This document shows, in pieces, positions 35,905 through 44,061 of a DNA stretch of 64,000 nucleotides. A program made the translations under genes and the position numbers. The notes beneath the pieces are model-generated. The model made no database searches. It was given only the letters and a program-made list of their open reading frames with translations, and was not told where the DNA came from. Each line of letters begins with the position of its first letter. The stretch's first letter is position 1. The DNA is taken from assembly GCA_934481345.1 (NCBI GenBank), contig CAKSPF010000004.1, forward strand, positions 157,438 to 221,437, given 5' to 3'. Source of the stretch: an uncultured Clostridia bacterium (GTDB lineage Bacteria > Bacillota > Clostridia > UMGS1810).

Positions 35905-36705
35905 ATGGAACTTTCTTTTTTTAAAAAACCAAAAGAACAAACCAAAATCTGCAAAAAGTGCGGTTATACTTTAGACGCCGCCAAATGCAGAGAAACTATG
36001 TCTGTATGCCCCTCGTGCGACGCGTATCTCAGAATGAATGCGCGTGAACGCATAGAAATGATAGCCGACAAACACAGCTTTAAGGAAATGGACAAAAAGC
36101 TCAAAAGCCGCAACATTATAGATTTTCCCGAATATGACGGTAAGCTTGACAGCGCAATGAAAAACAGCGGCGAAAACGAAGCTGTCGTATGCGGAGTGGC
36201 GGAAATCGAAAAAAGCAAGTGCTGTATATTCGTTATGAATTCCGAATTTATGATGGGCAGTATGGGAGTAGTTGTAGGCGAAAAAATCACAAGACTTTTT
36301 GAATATGCCGCAAAAAATAAACTCCCCGTTGTAGGATTTACCACATCGGGCGGTGCAAGAATGCAGGAAGGCATATTTTCACTTATGCAGATGGCAAAAG
36401 TGAGCGGAGCGGTTCGCAGCCACAGCAATGCAGGTCAGCTCTATATAACAGTGCTTACAGACCCCACCACGGGCGGCGTAACAGCAAGCTTTGCCATGGA
36501 GGGCGACATCATAATAGCCGAACCCAATGCACTTGTCGGCTTTGCCGGAGCAAGAGTTATAGAGCAAACAACGGGCGAAAAGCTTCCGGAGGGATTTCAG
36601 CGTTCCGAATTTTTGCTTAAGCACGGTTTTGTTGATATGGTTGTGGAGCGCCAGAAGCTCAAATATACAATTTCAAAAATACTTAAAATGCACGAGGTGA
36701 AATGA
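35905..36705 (+). CDS. accD: acetyl-CoA carboxylase carboxyltransferase beta subunit
   Basis: With AccA it transfers carboxyl from biotin carrier protein to acetyl-CoA. The 266-residue protein has an N-terminal zinc finger (Cys16, Cys19, Cys35, Cys38) and the crotonase-fold core with TSGGARMQEG and DPTTGGVTASF. AAAGGAG (35891-35897) fixes the ATG at 35905. accC, which usually stands just before it, is absent. Confidence 0.95.
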   Translation: MELSFFKKPKEQTKICKKCGYTLDAAKCRETMSVCPSCDAYLRMNARERIEMIADKHSFKEMDKKLKSRNIIDFPEYDGKLDSAMKNSGENEAVVCGVAEIEKSKCCIFVMNSEFMMGSMGVVVGEKITRLFEYAAKNKLPVVGFTTSGGARMQEGIFSLMQMAKVSGAVRSHSNAGQLYITVLTDPTTGGVTASFAMEGDIIIAEPNALVGFAGARVIEQTTGEKLPEGFQRSEFLLKHGFVDMVVERQKLKYTISKILKMHEVK

Positions 36706-36706
36706 T

Positions 36707-37480
36707 ATGAGCGCATATGACAAAGTATTGAACGCAAGAAAAAACAACCGTCCTCTCGGCGGCTATTATATAAACAGCATGATAGACAGCTTTACCGAGA
36801 TGCACGGCGACCGCCGATACGGTGATGACGGAGCTATAGTCGGCGGAATAGGACTTTTTAACGGTATTCCCGTAACGGTAATTGCCATGTGCCGCGGCGA
36901 ATCCATTGACGAAAGAATTGCAAGGCACTTCGGATGCCCGAGTCCCGAAGGCTACAGAAAGGCTCTGCGCCTTATGAAACAGGCAGAAAAATTCCACCGT
37001 CCCGTTATATGCTTTATAGGAAGCAGCGGCGCATACTGCGGAATTGATGCCGAAGAACGCGGTCAGGGAGAAGCGATTGCCGAGAACCTCATGGAAATGA
37101 TGGATTTAAAGACTCCTATCATATCGGTTGTAGCCGGTGAAGGCGGAAGCGGAGGCGCGCTCGCACTCGGTGTTGCCGACGCGGTAATAATGCTTGAAAA
37201 CGCAGTATATTCCGTGATTTCCCCCGAAGGCTGTGCAAGTATTCTATGGAAAGACGCTTCAAAGGCTGCCGATGCAGCGGAAGCCTTAAAGCTTACATCT
37301 CACGATTTGTATTCATTCGGAATTGCCGAAAAAATAATCTTGGAGGATGGAAAAAGCAATGAAGAAATCTGCGATGATTTAAAAAACTGCATTGCAGATG
37401 TTCTGAAAGAAAAAATGAGCCTTTCCACGCAGAAGCTTTTAAACGGAAGATATAACAGATTCAGAAAAATAGGCGCGTAA
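36707..37480 (+). CDS. accA: acetyl-CoA carboxylase carboxyltransferase alpha subunit
   Basis: Partner of AccD, 257 residues, a short AccA without the longer N-terminal helix of the E. coli protein. Motifs are HGDRRYGDDGAIVGGI, SPEGYRKALRLM, GAYCGIDAEERGQGEAIA and GEGGSGGALALG. It starts one base after accD. Its stop codon is inside the operon terminator. Confidence 0.95.
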   Translation: MSAYDKVLNARKNNRPLGGYYINSMIDSFTEMHGDRRYGDDGAIVGGIGLFNGIPVTVIAMCRGESIDERIARHFGCPSPEGYRKALRLMKQAEKFHRPVICFIGSSGAYCGIDAEERGQGEAIAENLMEMMDLKTPIISVVAGEGGSGGALALGVADAVIMLENAVYSVISPEGCASILWKDASKAADAAEALKLTSHDLYSFGIAEKIILEDGKSNEEICDDLKNCIADVLKEKMSLSTQKLLNGRYNRFRKIGA

Positions 37481-37500
37481 TCACGCGCCTGTTTTTTTTA
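37471..37500 (+). terminator. terminator of the fab-acc operon
   Basis: AGGCGCGT (37471-37478) pairs with ACGCGCCT (37483-37490), loop AATC, then a T8 run. Confidence 0.88.
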
Positions 37501-37508
37501 TTAAAAGC

Positions 37509-37537
37509 GTGACATTTATAAAAATTTGTGATAGAAT
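37509..37537 (+). promoter_or_regulatory. promoter of manA
   Basis: GTGACA (37509-37514), 17-base spacer, TAGAAT (37532-37537). Confidence 0.65.
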
Positions 37538-37575
37538 ATAATAAAACAGCAACTCAATTAAAAGGAGTAATGATT

Positions 37576-38511
37576 ATGCAACTTTTTAAAATGAATCCGA
37601 TATTTAAGAGCCGTCTTTGGGGCGGAAGCAAGCTCAAAGAGCTGTATCAGAAAAACAGTCCGTTTGACGTAACGGCGGAAAGCTGGGAAATCGCCTCGCA
37701 CGGAAATGATGAAAGCACGGTATGCGGCGGCGAACATGACGGCAAAACCATAAAACAGCTTACCGAAATATATAAAGAAAAACTTCTGGGCGACAAGGTA
37801 TATAAGGGCAAAGGCACCAGATTTCCGCTGCTTATTAAGCTTATAGACGCAAAGGACGACCTGTCAATTCAGGTTCACCCAACCGATGAGTACGCAAACG
37901 AGCACGAAAACGGAGAACTCGGCAAGACCGAAATGTGGTATATACTTGAAGCGGAAAAAGGCGCAGGCTTGATATACGGATTTAAAAAAGACATTACGAA
38001 ACAGGAATTTGAAGAATCTATCAAAAACAATACACTGCTTGATTATGTAAATTTTGTAGAGTGTAAAAAAGGCGACTGCTTTTTCATACCGTCCGGTATG
38101 CTCCACGCTATCGGAAAAGGAATACTGCTTGCAGAGATACAGCAAAATTCCGACACAACCTACAGGGTGTACGACTACAACCGCAAAGATGCAGACGGCA
38201 ACACCCGCGAACTGCATATTGACAAGGCTATAGATGTAACCAATCTTACTTCCTCTGTCGGCAATGAATATGCCGTTGAAAAAGACGGCGTGCTGGTTAA
38301 GTGCGATTACTTCACCACCGAAAAAATAACTCTTAACGGCGAACTGACTGTAAACGTAAGCAAGGATAGCTTTGAAACACTTGTCGTATGCGACGGAACA
38401 GCCGTAATAAACGGCTCTGTGTATACAAAGGGAGATTCAATACTTGTGCCGGCATATGCAGGCAAGATGGAAATGACAGGAAATGCAGTTATATTGAGAT
38501 CATATTTATAA
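37576..38511 (+). CDS. manA: class I mannose-6-phosphate isomerase
   Basis: Interconverts mannose 6-phosphate and fructose 6-phosphate. The 311-residue cupin protein has SRLWGG, the zinc motif QVHPTDEYA, GKTEMWYIL and SGMLHAIGKGILLAEIQQ cut at the zinc His (GMLHAIG), then SDTTYRVYDY. AAAGGAG (37561-37567) fits the second of two close ATGs (37576; 37570 is too near). It stands alone between a promoter and the terminator shared with rnpB. Confidence 0.93.
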   Translation: MQLFKMNPIFKSRLWGGSKLKELYQKNSPFDVTAESWEIASHGNDESTVCGGEHDGKTIKQLTEIYKEKLLGDKVYKGKGTRFPLLIKLIDAKDDLSIQVHPTDEYANEHENGELGKTEMWYILEAEKGAGLIYGFKKDITKQEFEESIKNNTLLDYVNFVECKKGDCFFIPSGMLHAIGKGILLAEIQQNSDTTYRVYDYNRKDADGNTRELHIDKAIDVTNLTSSVGNEYAVEKDGVLVKCDYFTTEKITLNGELTVNVSKDSFETLVVCDGTAVINGSVYTKGDSILVPAYAGKMEMTGNAVILRSYL

Positions 38512-38519
38512 TCAAACGC

Positions 38520-38553
38520 AAAAAACATACCGCGGTGCGCGGTATGTTTTTTA
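38520..38553. terminator. bidirectional terminator shared by manA and rnpB
   Basis: ACATACCGC (38525-38533) pairs with GCGGTATGT (38539-38547), with A5 on the left and T6 on the right, so it terminates both converging transcripts. Confidence 0.85.
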
Positions 38554-38569
38554 TTTTAATAAGAGAGTA

Positions 38570-38904
38570 AATCTGTAAGCCGAGTTCTGTATTAGACAGT
38601 TATCTATCTACGATGTGCATTTCTGCACACCTCAAGCCACCTTTAGAAGACGCCGAGCAAGCTTAACCTTCTGTATACGGTGTTGCATCGGATGGGGTTT
38701 ACACGGCTGTGCGGTCTCCCGCACACCGGTGAGCTCTTACCTCGCCTTTTCACCCTTACCGCAAATGCGGCGGTATATCTTTCTGTTGCACTTTCCTTAG
38801 AGTCGCCTCCACCGGGAGTTACCCGGCATCCTGCTCTGCGATGCTCGGACTTTCCTCGTACAGAGCCTTTCGGCTTCTGCCCGCAACTGTCTGATCTACT
38901 CCAC
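38570..38904 (-). ncRNA. rnpB: RNase P RNA, A type
   Basis: Catalytic RNA that matures tRNA 5' ends. On the minus strand the conserved core GAGGAAAGTCC (near 38860) is followed by GCAGGATGCCGGGTAACTCC, GGAGGCGACTC, AAGTGCAACAGAAAGATA and ACCGCC. AAGGGTGAAAAGGCGAGGTAAGAG, partly quoted here as GGGTGAAAAGG, comes next. The universal 3' block ACAGAACTCGGCTTACAG is near 38575. A consensus promoter starts transcription near 38903 and the 3' end runs into the manA terminator. Exact ends are approximate. Confidence 0.95.
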
Positions 38905-38909
38905 AGAAT

Positions 38910-38938
38910 AATATACCATTAAAATCGGATATTGTCAA
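38910..38938 (-). promoter_or_regulatory. promoter of rnpB
   Basis: TTGACA (38938-38933), 17-base spacer, TATATT (38915-38910) on the minus strand. Confidence 0.8.
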
Positions 38939-38958
38939 ATACTTTTATTTGCAGTAAA

Positions 38959-39618
38959 CTATCTTGAAAGCGAAAACTTCATTACATTTTCGTTATCCGC
39001 TTTCATTAAATCTTCATTGTATACTATATCTGCCTTTTTCCAATCAGGTGAAACTTGAAATGCCATGTATCCTTTTGCCTTTTTTCCCGGTTCAACCTGA
39101 ACTGCACTCAACTGCACTCCGTCATCAATACGGTATCCTATAATAGTTTGCGGTGTCTTTACATCATCAATATATGAATCTAAAAAGAACATGCTGAAAT
39201 TCTGTGTTTCCGAAGAAGTATTTTCAATTTCAAAAGAAACAATCAAAAATTCTTTTCCGTCTTCAGCTTTGGTATATTTATCAATTTCATCCGTAGTTTT
39301 GTAATTCAAATATTTCATTTTCCATTTATCATTAGTTTGAGTATCGGTACTTATTTTGGCATCAGCGAGTGCCTCTCCAACCTCAGCCTGTCTTAACTCC
39401 TCATTCCACGAAACAGGTACTCCAAGCGCTTCGCCCATTGCGCGTAGCGGCAGGTATGTTCTGCCGTTTACCTCAAGCGCCGGAGGATCGGAAGTAAATT
39501 CCTTACCGTTGACCAGCACCTTAAAATCCACCGGATTTGCCGCATACTGAACGGCAAACACTCCTGCTGTAGCAAAGAGCGTCGCTCCTGCCAAAAAACC
39601 ACAAATAAATCTTTTCAT
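38959..39618 (-). CDS. secreted stalk-domain protein with DUF4352-like domain
   Basis: The 219-residue protein has a signal peptide (about 1-27, MKRF then a hydrophobic core). A copper amine oxidase N-terminal-like stalk domain covers about 30-85, with VLVNGKEF and RTYLPLRAMGEALG. An Ig-like domain of about 110 residues resembles DUF4352 (FLIVSFEIENTSSETQNF, then YMAFQVSPDWKKADIVY). It is presumably anchored or released outside the membrane; substrate unknown. It lies 57 bases downstream of the OB-fold membrane protein gene and is probably co-transcribed with it. Confidence 0.75.
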   Translation of the reverse strand: MKRFICGFLAGATLFATAGVFAVQYAANPVDFKVLVNGKEFTSDPPALEVNGRTYLPLRAMGEALGVPVSWNEELRQAEVGEALADAKISTDTQTNDKWKMKYLNYKTTDEIDKYTKAEDGKEFLIVSFEIENTSSETQNFSMFFLDSYIDDVKTPQTIIGYRIDDGVQLSAVQVEPGKKAKGYMAFQVSPDWKKADIVYNEDLMKADNENVMKFSLSR

Positions 39619-39675
39619 TCTTCATATCTCCTTTGAATTTTATTAAATAAAGGAATATCTTCCTCTATTTTTTAG

Positions 39676-40653
39676 TTAGTTAAGCAATATACAATCCTCT
39701 ACCATAACATTTAATCCGTCAAAAACAATAAACTGTTTTCCGCTTTTACCGGTGCAGTTACCTATTGCCGTAATTTTGCTGCCTTCTCTTAAATCCGCAA
39801 CTGCTTTTGTACTGTCTTTGTTGAAATTAAGCTGAACGCATGACAAAAACGTATTGCTCTTTAAAAGAACAACAAGATTGCTGTCACCGTTAGTTTTGCC
39901 TATTGAGCTTACCGTGCCGGAAATAACCACGACCTTGTCTGTATATTTATCATCGGCATTTACTATATTAGCTTCATATTCTCCCATAAGCTCATCTGCA
40001 CTGATATGTAAATACCCGGCAAGCTGTTCATTTTTATAATTAACCATATTTGCCGCTTCTGCAGAATCCGGATATTTATTTATTATTTCTTCGCAAAGCT
40101 TAAACGCAGATTGATAATCATTATCACCAAATTCTTTTCCTGCATCTTTAAGCATTGCCGCCGCTGCCTCTTTATCACTCATATCCTCATATTTGCTGCT
40201 GTCTACATCTGATTTGCTATCATCGGACGGAAGGAAAGAAATAATAAAACCTATTACCAAAACTATAATAATAGCCGGCAGACAGCCTGCACCGCAACCG
40301 TAATTTGTTTGTTTTACATTTACCTTAACAGCGTCGTTACCCAACACAGACGTACTGCCGTTAATTACCGCTTCTGCATTTTGAAGCCTTAATTCAAGTT
40401 TTCCGCTGAATATGTTAATATCTACAAAAACTTTTGCCTCTGTTTCTCCCTCCAGTATGTTTATACAAACCGATTTTTTTACTTTTCCAAACTGTTTAAA
40501 AACCAGTTCATGCCGTCCGGGCGAAGTGCTAACAGACAATTCGGAATAAGTCTTAAGCTTTCCAAACATCATACCGTCAAGTTCCGCACCGTATATTGCC
40601 AACGGCGCTTTACCGCTTTCCCTTACAACAGTAAGTTTGCATTGTTCCCCCAT
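39676..40653 (-). CDS. membrane protein with N-terminal beta domain and tRNA_anti-like OB fold
   Basis: I do not recognise the whole 325-residue protein. Residues 1-95 look like a beta-sandwich (GRHELVFKQFGKVKKSV). A Gly/Cys-rich turn (YGCGAGCLP) leads into one membrane helix (about 121-141), followed by an acidic linker. A TPR-like helical pair is at about 160-205. A C-terminal OB fold (about 212-320) has VVVISGTVSSIGK and GSKITAIGNCTGK, as in tRNA_anti-like domains. With no signal peptide, the beta domain should be cytoplasmic and the OB domain external, or the reverse. AGGAGG precedes the ATG. Confidence 0.65.
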   Translation of the reverse strand: MGEQCKLTVVRESGKAPLAIYGAELDGMMFGKLKTYSELSVSTSPGRHELVFKQFGKVKKSVCINILEGETEAKVFVDINIFSGKLELRLQNAEAVINGSTSVLGNDAVKVNVKQTNYGCGAGCLPAIIIVLVIGFIISFLPSDDSKSDVDSSKYEDMSDKEAAAAMLKDAGKEFGDNDYQSAFKLCEEIINKYPDSAEAANMVNYKNEQLAGYLHISADELMGEYEANIVNADDKYTDKVVVISGTVSSIGKTNGDSNLVVLLKSNTFLSCVQLNFNKDSTKAVADLREGSKITAIGNCTGKSGKQFIVFDGLNVMVEDCILLN

Positions 40654-40705
40654 TTTCTGTATCCTCCTGCATATTTAATTTTGCAAATAAATCATTTACT
40701 TTTAC

Positions 40706-40734
40706 ATTATAACACACATTTTTTAAAATTGCAA
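40706..40734 (-). promoter_or_regulatory. promoter of the OB-fold/stalk protein genes
   Basis: TTGCAA (40734-40729), 17-base spacer, TATAAT (40711-40706) on the minus strand. The -35 lies within repeat copy 1 of the TTGCAATRCA motif. Confidence 0.7.
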
Positions 40735-40785
40735 TACATTTGCAATGCATTTTATGTAAATAATCTGATATATGATTGTATTGCA
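40729..40785. repeat. TTGCAATRCA repeats in the divergent intergenic region
   Basis: Direct copies TTGCAATACA (40729-40738) and TTGCAATGCA (40740-40749) are 11 bp apart, about one helical turn. An inverted copy TGTATTGCA is at 40777-40785, just before the ribosome site of the ribbon-helix-helix gene. This is a candidate operator set. Confidence 0.5.
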
Positions 40786-40796
40786 GAGGTGATTAT

Positions 40797-40973
40797 ATGA
40801 AAAAATTTAAAATACCGTCAATTCCGCCGACCACAAACAAATGCATCAGGTTTCCAAATGATATTATAGACGAAGTGGAAAATGCAATTGTCGGAAAAAA
40901 CTGTACATTTACCGCATTTGTAGTCGAAGCGGTAAGAGTAGCGCTGGAGAATTTAAAGGAAGAAGAAAAATAG
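40797..40973 (+). CDS. small ribbon-helix-helix (Arc/CopG/MetJ-like) DNA-binding protein
   Basis: The 58-residue protein has a short basic N-terminal arm, then a beta strand NKCIRFPNDI. A first helix IIDEVENAIVG, a turn and a second helix FTAFVVEAVRVALENL complete the two-helix RHH fold, which dimerises to place the strand in the DNA major groove. GAGGTG precedes the ATG at 40797. It is divergent from the OB-fold membrane protein and followed by a strong terminator. No toxin gene is adjacent, so it is not an obvious antitoxin. A local regulator is the likely role. Confidence 0.7.
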   Translation: MKKFKIPSIPPTTNKCIRFPNDIIDEVENAIVGKNCTFTAFVVEAVRVALENLKEEEK

Positions 40974-40987
40974 TTACCCGAAATCAG

Positions 40988-41037
40988 CGCAAAAAATAAG
41001 GGCAGCGGTAAGCTGCCCTGTTTGCGTGATATTTTTT
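40988..41037. terminator. bidirectional terminator between the RHH gene and the nif3-like gene
   Basis: GGGCAGC (41000-41006) pairs with GCTGCCC (41012-41018). An outer stem CGCAAA/TTTGCG extends the structure, with T runs on both strands. Confidence 0.85.
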
Positions 41038-41839
41038 AATTTTTAATAACATATGTTTTCACTGTGTTCACATTTACTTTAGATTTTGCAAATTCAACAC
41101 CCGTGAGTCTTTCGGAAAAATATTTTTCATAAAAATCCATAACGATTTTTTCGCTGTCAAAATGCATAAGGTCTATTACTGCCATACCGCGCTCTGCCGC
41201 GTCGCGATAACCGTTATATTTAATGTCGCCTGTTATAAGTACGTCGCAGCCCATGTCAATGCAGTCATAGAGTATATCGGCTCCTCCGCCGGTATTTACA
41301 GCAAGCTTCTTTACAAGCCTGTTTTCATCGCCTGCATAACGCAGTCCGTCCGCATTGAAGGTTTTTATAACCGTATTCATAAGCTCTTTTAACGTAAGCG
41401 GTTTTTCCAAAAATCCAACTCTGCCGAAGCCGTGCTTTATGCCGTCCGTTTCCGCCGTGACGTCAACAACAGTCGTATCTTTCATTTTCAAAAGCGATGC
41501 CATATAATCATTAATTCCGCCGTTTGCCGCGTCAAGATTTGTATGTGCGCTGTAAAGATTTATATTGTTTTTAATCATGAGCCGTATCGCTCTTTGTTCG
41601 GGATTTTCTTCTGTCATACGTCCAACCTTAAAAAACATCAGCGGATGATGGCTGATTATTGTATCTGCGCCGATTTTTACCGCTTCATTTACCACGCCCT
41701 CGTCAACATCACAGGTGAAAAGCAGCTTTTTAACCTCGCTCTCGCCGTCGCCGACCAAAAGCCCCACGTTATCTCTGTCAAAAGCGAGAGTCAACGGAAA
41801 ATCGCTTTCTGCAATCTTTATTATTTCTTTAAGCTTCAT
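41036..41839 (-). CDS. Nif3-like dinuclear metal-centre protein (YqfO type)
   Basis: The 267-residue protein of the NIF3/DUF34 family forms toroidal hexamers with a two-metal centre. It has FDRDNVGLLVGD near the start, ISHHPLMFFKVG and YSAHTNLDAANGG as metal motifs, and a second half with GDIKYNGYRDAAERG and DLMHFDSE. It lacks the PII-like insertion of the longer YqfO form. It overlaps trmK by 11 bases, the standard trmK-nif3 pairing of Firmicutes. Molecular function is still uncertain; GTP cyclohydrolase activity has been proposed for the family. Confidence 0.9.
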   Translation of the reverse strand: MKLKEIIKIAESDFPLTLAFDRDNVGLLVGDGESEVKKLLFTCDVDEGVVNEAVKIGADTIISHHPLMFFKVGRMTEENPEQRAIRLMIKNNINLYSAHTNLDAANGGINDYMASLLKMKDTTVVDVTAETDGIKHGFGRVGFLEKPLTLKELMNTVIKTFNADGLRYAGDENRLVKKLAVNTGGGADILYDCIDMGCDVLITGDIKYNGYRDAAERGMAVIDLMHFDSEKIVMDFYEKYFSERLTGVEFAKSKVNVNTVKTYVIKN

Positions 41840-42524
41840 GCGTTTTCAGCTCCTTTTTATAAACGTCCAGTTCGTGCTTTGCCGCCGTTATAAGCGCTTC
41901 ATCTCTTATTTTTGCCTGTTCCAGTCCGTTTATTTTCTTTTTTGATTTTTCGGATTTGTGCTTTATGTATCTTTCGTAAAGTTCCGGACTGTTTTTATTG
42001 AGATTTCTGCCTATAAAGATGTCCTTTTCGCCGTAATCTGAATTTTTATTTTCATATCGGGCGGTTATTATATTGTAAAGCTTGTTTCCTTCTGCCGCAA
42101 GATACTCGTTTTCTACACAAAAACCGCTTTGATAAAGATATTCCCGCAGTTCCTCCGCCGCAATCATGGGCTGAAGAATCAGAAAAGTGTTTTCATCCAA
42201 AGTACCTTTTCCGCTGTCGAGTATGTTCTTTATCAACAGTCCGCCCATACCGGCTATTACAATTACATCCGCTTCGCCTTTGTTCAGTTTTTCAATTCCG
42301 TTTGAAAGCCGCAATTCTATTTTATCGCCAAGCCCGTATCTAAGCACGTTTTCTTCGGCTTTTCTGAGCGGTCCCTCATTAATATCCATTGCTGCTGCGT
42401 TTGGCGAAATGCCGTTTAAAACGCAATATACGGGCAAATATGCATGGTCTGTTCCGACATCTGCCAAAACTGAACCGTGCGGTATCAAATCCGCTGCTTT
42501 CTTTAATCTCGGAGTAAGCTCCAT
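41829..42524 (-). CDS. trmK: tRNA (adenine-22-N1) methyltransferase
   Basis: SAM-dependent m1A22 methyltransferase. The 231-residue protein has motif I LADVGTDHAYLP, the MDINEGPLRKAEEN region and the catalytic-pocket GMGGLLIKNIL, followed by a helical C-terminal domain. The ATG at 42524 lies after GGTGATG; a frame extension of 24 codons runs into a hairpin and lacks a site. Overlaps the nif3-like gene. Confidence 0.9.
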   Translation of the reverse strand: MELTPRLKKAADLIPHGSVLADVGTDHAYLPVYCVLNGISPNAAAMDINEGPLRKAEENVLRYGLGDKIELRLSNGIEKLNKGEADVIVIAGMGGLLIKNILDSGKGTLDENTFLILQPMIAAEELREYLYQSGFCVENEYLAAEGNKLYNIITARYENKNSDYGEKDIFIGRNLNKNSPELYERYIKHKSEKSKKKINGLEQAKIRDEALITAAKHELDVYKKELKTHEA

Positions 42525-42552
42525 AACATCACCATAAATAGATTTTTTACAA

Positions 42553-42580
42553 ATACCGCTCTCCGTAAAGAGAGCGGTAT
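42553..42580 (-). other. stable hairpin between pgi and trmK
   Basis: ATACCGCTCTC (42553-42563) pairs perfectly with GAGAGCGGTAT (42570-42580). On the minus strand, the direction of transcription, it is followed by an A run rather than a T run, so it is a poor terminator. It may be a processing or stability hairpin. Confidence 0.5.
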
Positions 42581-42606
42581 ACAAATTTTTGTTCAATTAA
42601 ACTTTA

Positions 42607-43938
42607 TTAAAGTCTTTTTTCAAGCTCGTCTTTCTGAGCCTCATATCCGGGCTTGCCCAAAAGTGCAAACATGTTCTTTTTGTATGCTTCCACACCCGGC
42701 TGATTAAACGGATTTACACCGAGGATGTATCCGCTTACACCGCATGCCTTCTCGAAGAAGTACACAAGGTTACCGAAAGTATATGCGCTTATCTCCGGAA
42801 TGTTTATCACGATATTCGGAACCATGCCGTCCGTATGCGCAAGAAGTGTTCCCTGGAATGCCTTTGTATTAACATAATCCATTGTTTTTCCGGCAAGGAA
42901 ATTAAGTCCGTCAACGTTTTCCCCGTCAAACGGTATTTCAACATCGCTTACGGGTTTGTTTACCTTGAGCACGGTTTCAAACAAAATCCTCGAACCGTCC
43001 TGAATGTACTGTCCCATTGAATGAAGATCGGTCGAAAAGCTGCATGAAGCCGGGAAAATACCTCTGTTGTCTTTGCCTTCGCTCTCGCCGAAAAGCTGTT
43101 TCCACCATTCGGAGAAATATATGAGTGCAGGCTCATAGTTTACCATCATTTCTATACTCTTGCCCTTGCGGTTAAGTATATTTCTTAAAGCGGCATATTT
43201 ATAGCATATATTTTCGTCATACGGTTTTGAATACTCAACCATAGCGTCATATGCGCCCTTCATCATATCGTCTATATCTATTCCTGCTGCGGCGATAGGA
43301 AGAAGTCCGACTGCCGTAAGTACGGAAAATCTTCCGCCGACATCGTCCGGAATTACAAAAGATTCATAGCCTTCCTTGGTTGCAAACTCCTTAAGAGCGC
43401 CCTTTGCAGCGTCGGTTGTAGCATAAATTCTTGCCTTTGCTTCGTCTGCGCCGTATTTTTTGATAAGAAGACCGCGCAGCATTCTGAAAGCGATGGCAGG
43501 CTCTGTGGTGGTACCGGATTTTGATATGATATTTACCGAAAATTCCTTGTCCTCCAGGTACTTTAACAAATCAGCCAAATATGCCGAGCTTATCGAATTG
43601 CCGGCGAAAAGTATCTGAGGTGTTTTTCTGTCTTTTCTCAGGTTATAGAAAGTATCTGTGAGCATTTCGATTGCGGCGCGCGCACCGAGATATGAACCGC
43701 CGATACCTACAACCACAAGTACCTCGGAATCACTGCAGATTTTTTCGGCAGCTTTTTTTATTCTTGCAAATTCTTCTTTGTCATAGTTTTCCGGAAGCTT
43801 AACCCAACCCAAAAAGTCGTTTCCTGCTCCGGTGCCCTCGCAAAGAGTTTTTGCTGCGTTTTCCGTTATGGATTTCATGTTTTCTATTTCTTCCGCCGAA
43901 ACAAAACCGGCAGCCTTTGAATAGTCAAGACTAATCAT
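42607..43938 (-). CDS. pgi: glucose-6-phosphate isomerase
   Basis: Glycolytic isomerase, 443 residues, the short Gram-positive form. Motifs are VGIGGSYLGARAAIEML, SKSGTTTEPAIAFR, GGRFSVLTAVGLLP with the catalytic region, DLHSMGQYIQDG and NPFNQPGVEAYK. GGGGAGG precedes the ATG. It has its own promoter. Confidence 0.96.
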   Translation of the reverse strand: MISLDYSKAAGFVSAEEIENMKSITENAAKTLCEGTGAGNDFLGWVKLPENYDKEEFARIKKAAEKICSDSEVLVVVGIGGSYLGARAAIEMLTDTFYNLRKDRKTPQILFAGNSISSAYLADLLKYLEDKEFSVNIISKSGTTTEPAIAFRMLRGLLIKKYGADEAKARIYATTDAAKGALKEFATKEGYESFVIPDDVGGRFSVLTAVGLLPIAAAGIDIDDMMKGAYDAMVEYSKPYDENICYKYAALRNILNRKGKSIEMMVNYEPALIYFSEWWKQLFGESEGKDNRGIFPASCSFSTDLHSMGQYIQDGSRILFETVLKVNKPVSDVEIPFDGENVDGLNFLAGKTMDYVNTKAFQGTLLAHTDGMVPNIVINIPEISAYTFGNLVYFFEKACGVSGYILGVNPFNQPGVEAYKKNMFALLGKPGYEAQKDELEKRL

Positions 43939-43986
43939 CTTATTTTCCTCCCCAAATTAATATGCATTTAAAAACAATTCCTGTAC

Positions 43987-44015
43987 ATTATACAATACTG
44001 CAAGCAATATTTCAA
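43987..44015 (-). promoter_or_regulatory. promoter of pgi
   Basis: TTGAAA (44015-44010), 17-base spacer, TATAAT (43992-43987) on the minus strand. Confidence 0.75.
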
Positions 44016-44061
44016 GAACAATATAATACAATATTTTACAATTTATTTGGTTGATTTTATA

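Noticed and set aside
43987..44061. AT-rich inverted repeats upstream of pgi as an operator
   Set aside because: The repeats are low-complexity and explained by a TTGAAA-17-TATAAT promoter in AT-rich DNA.
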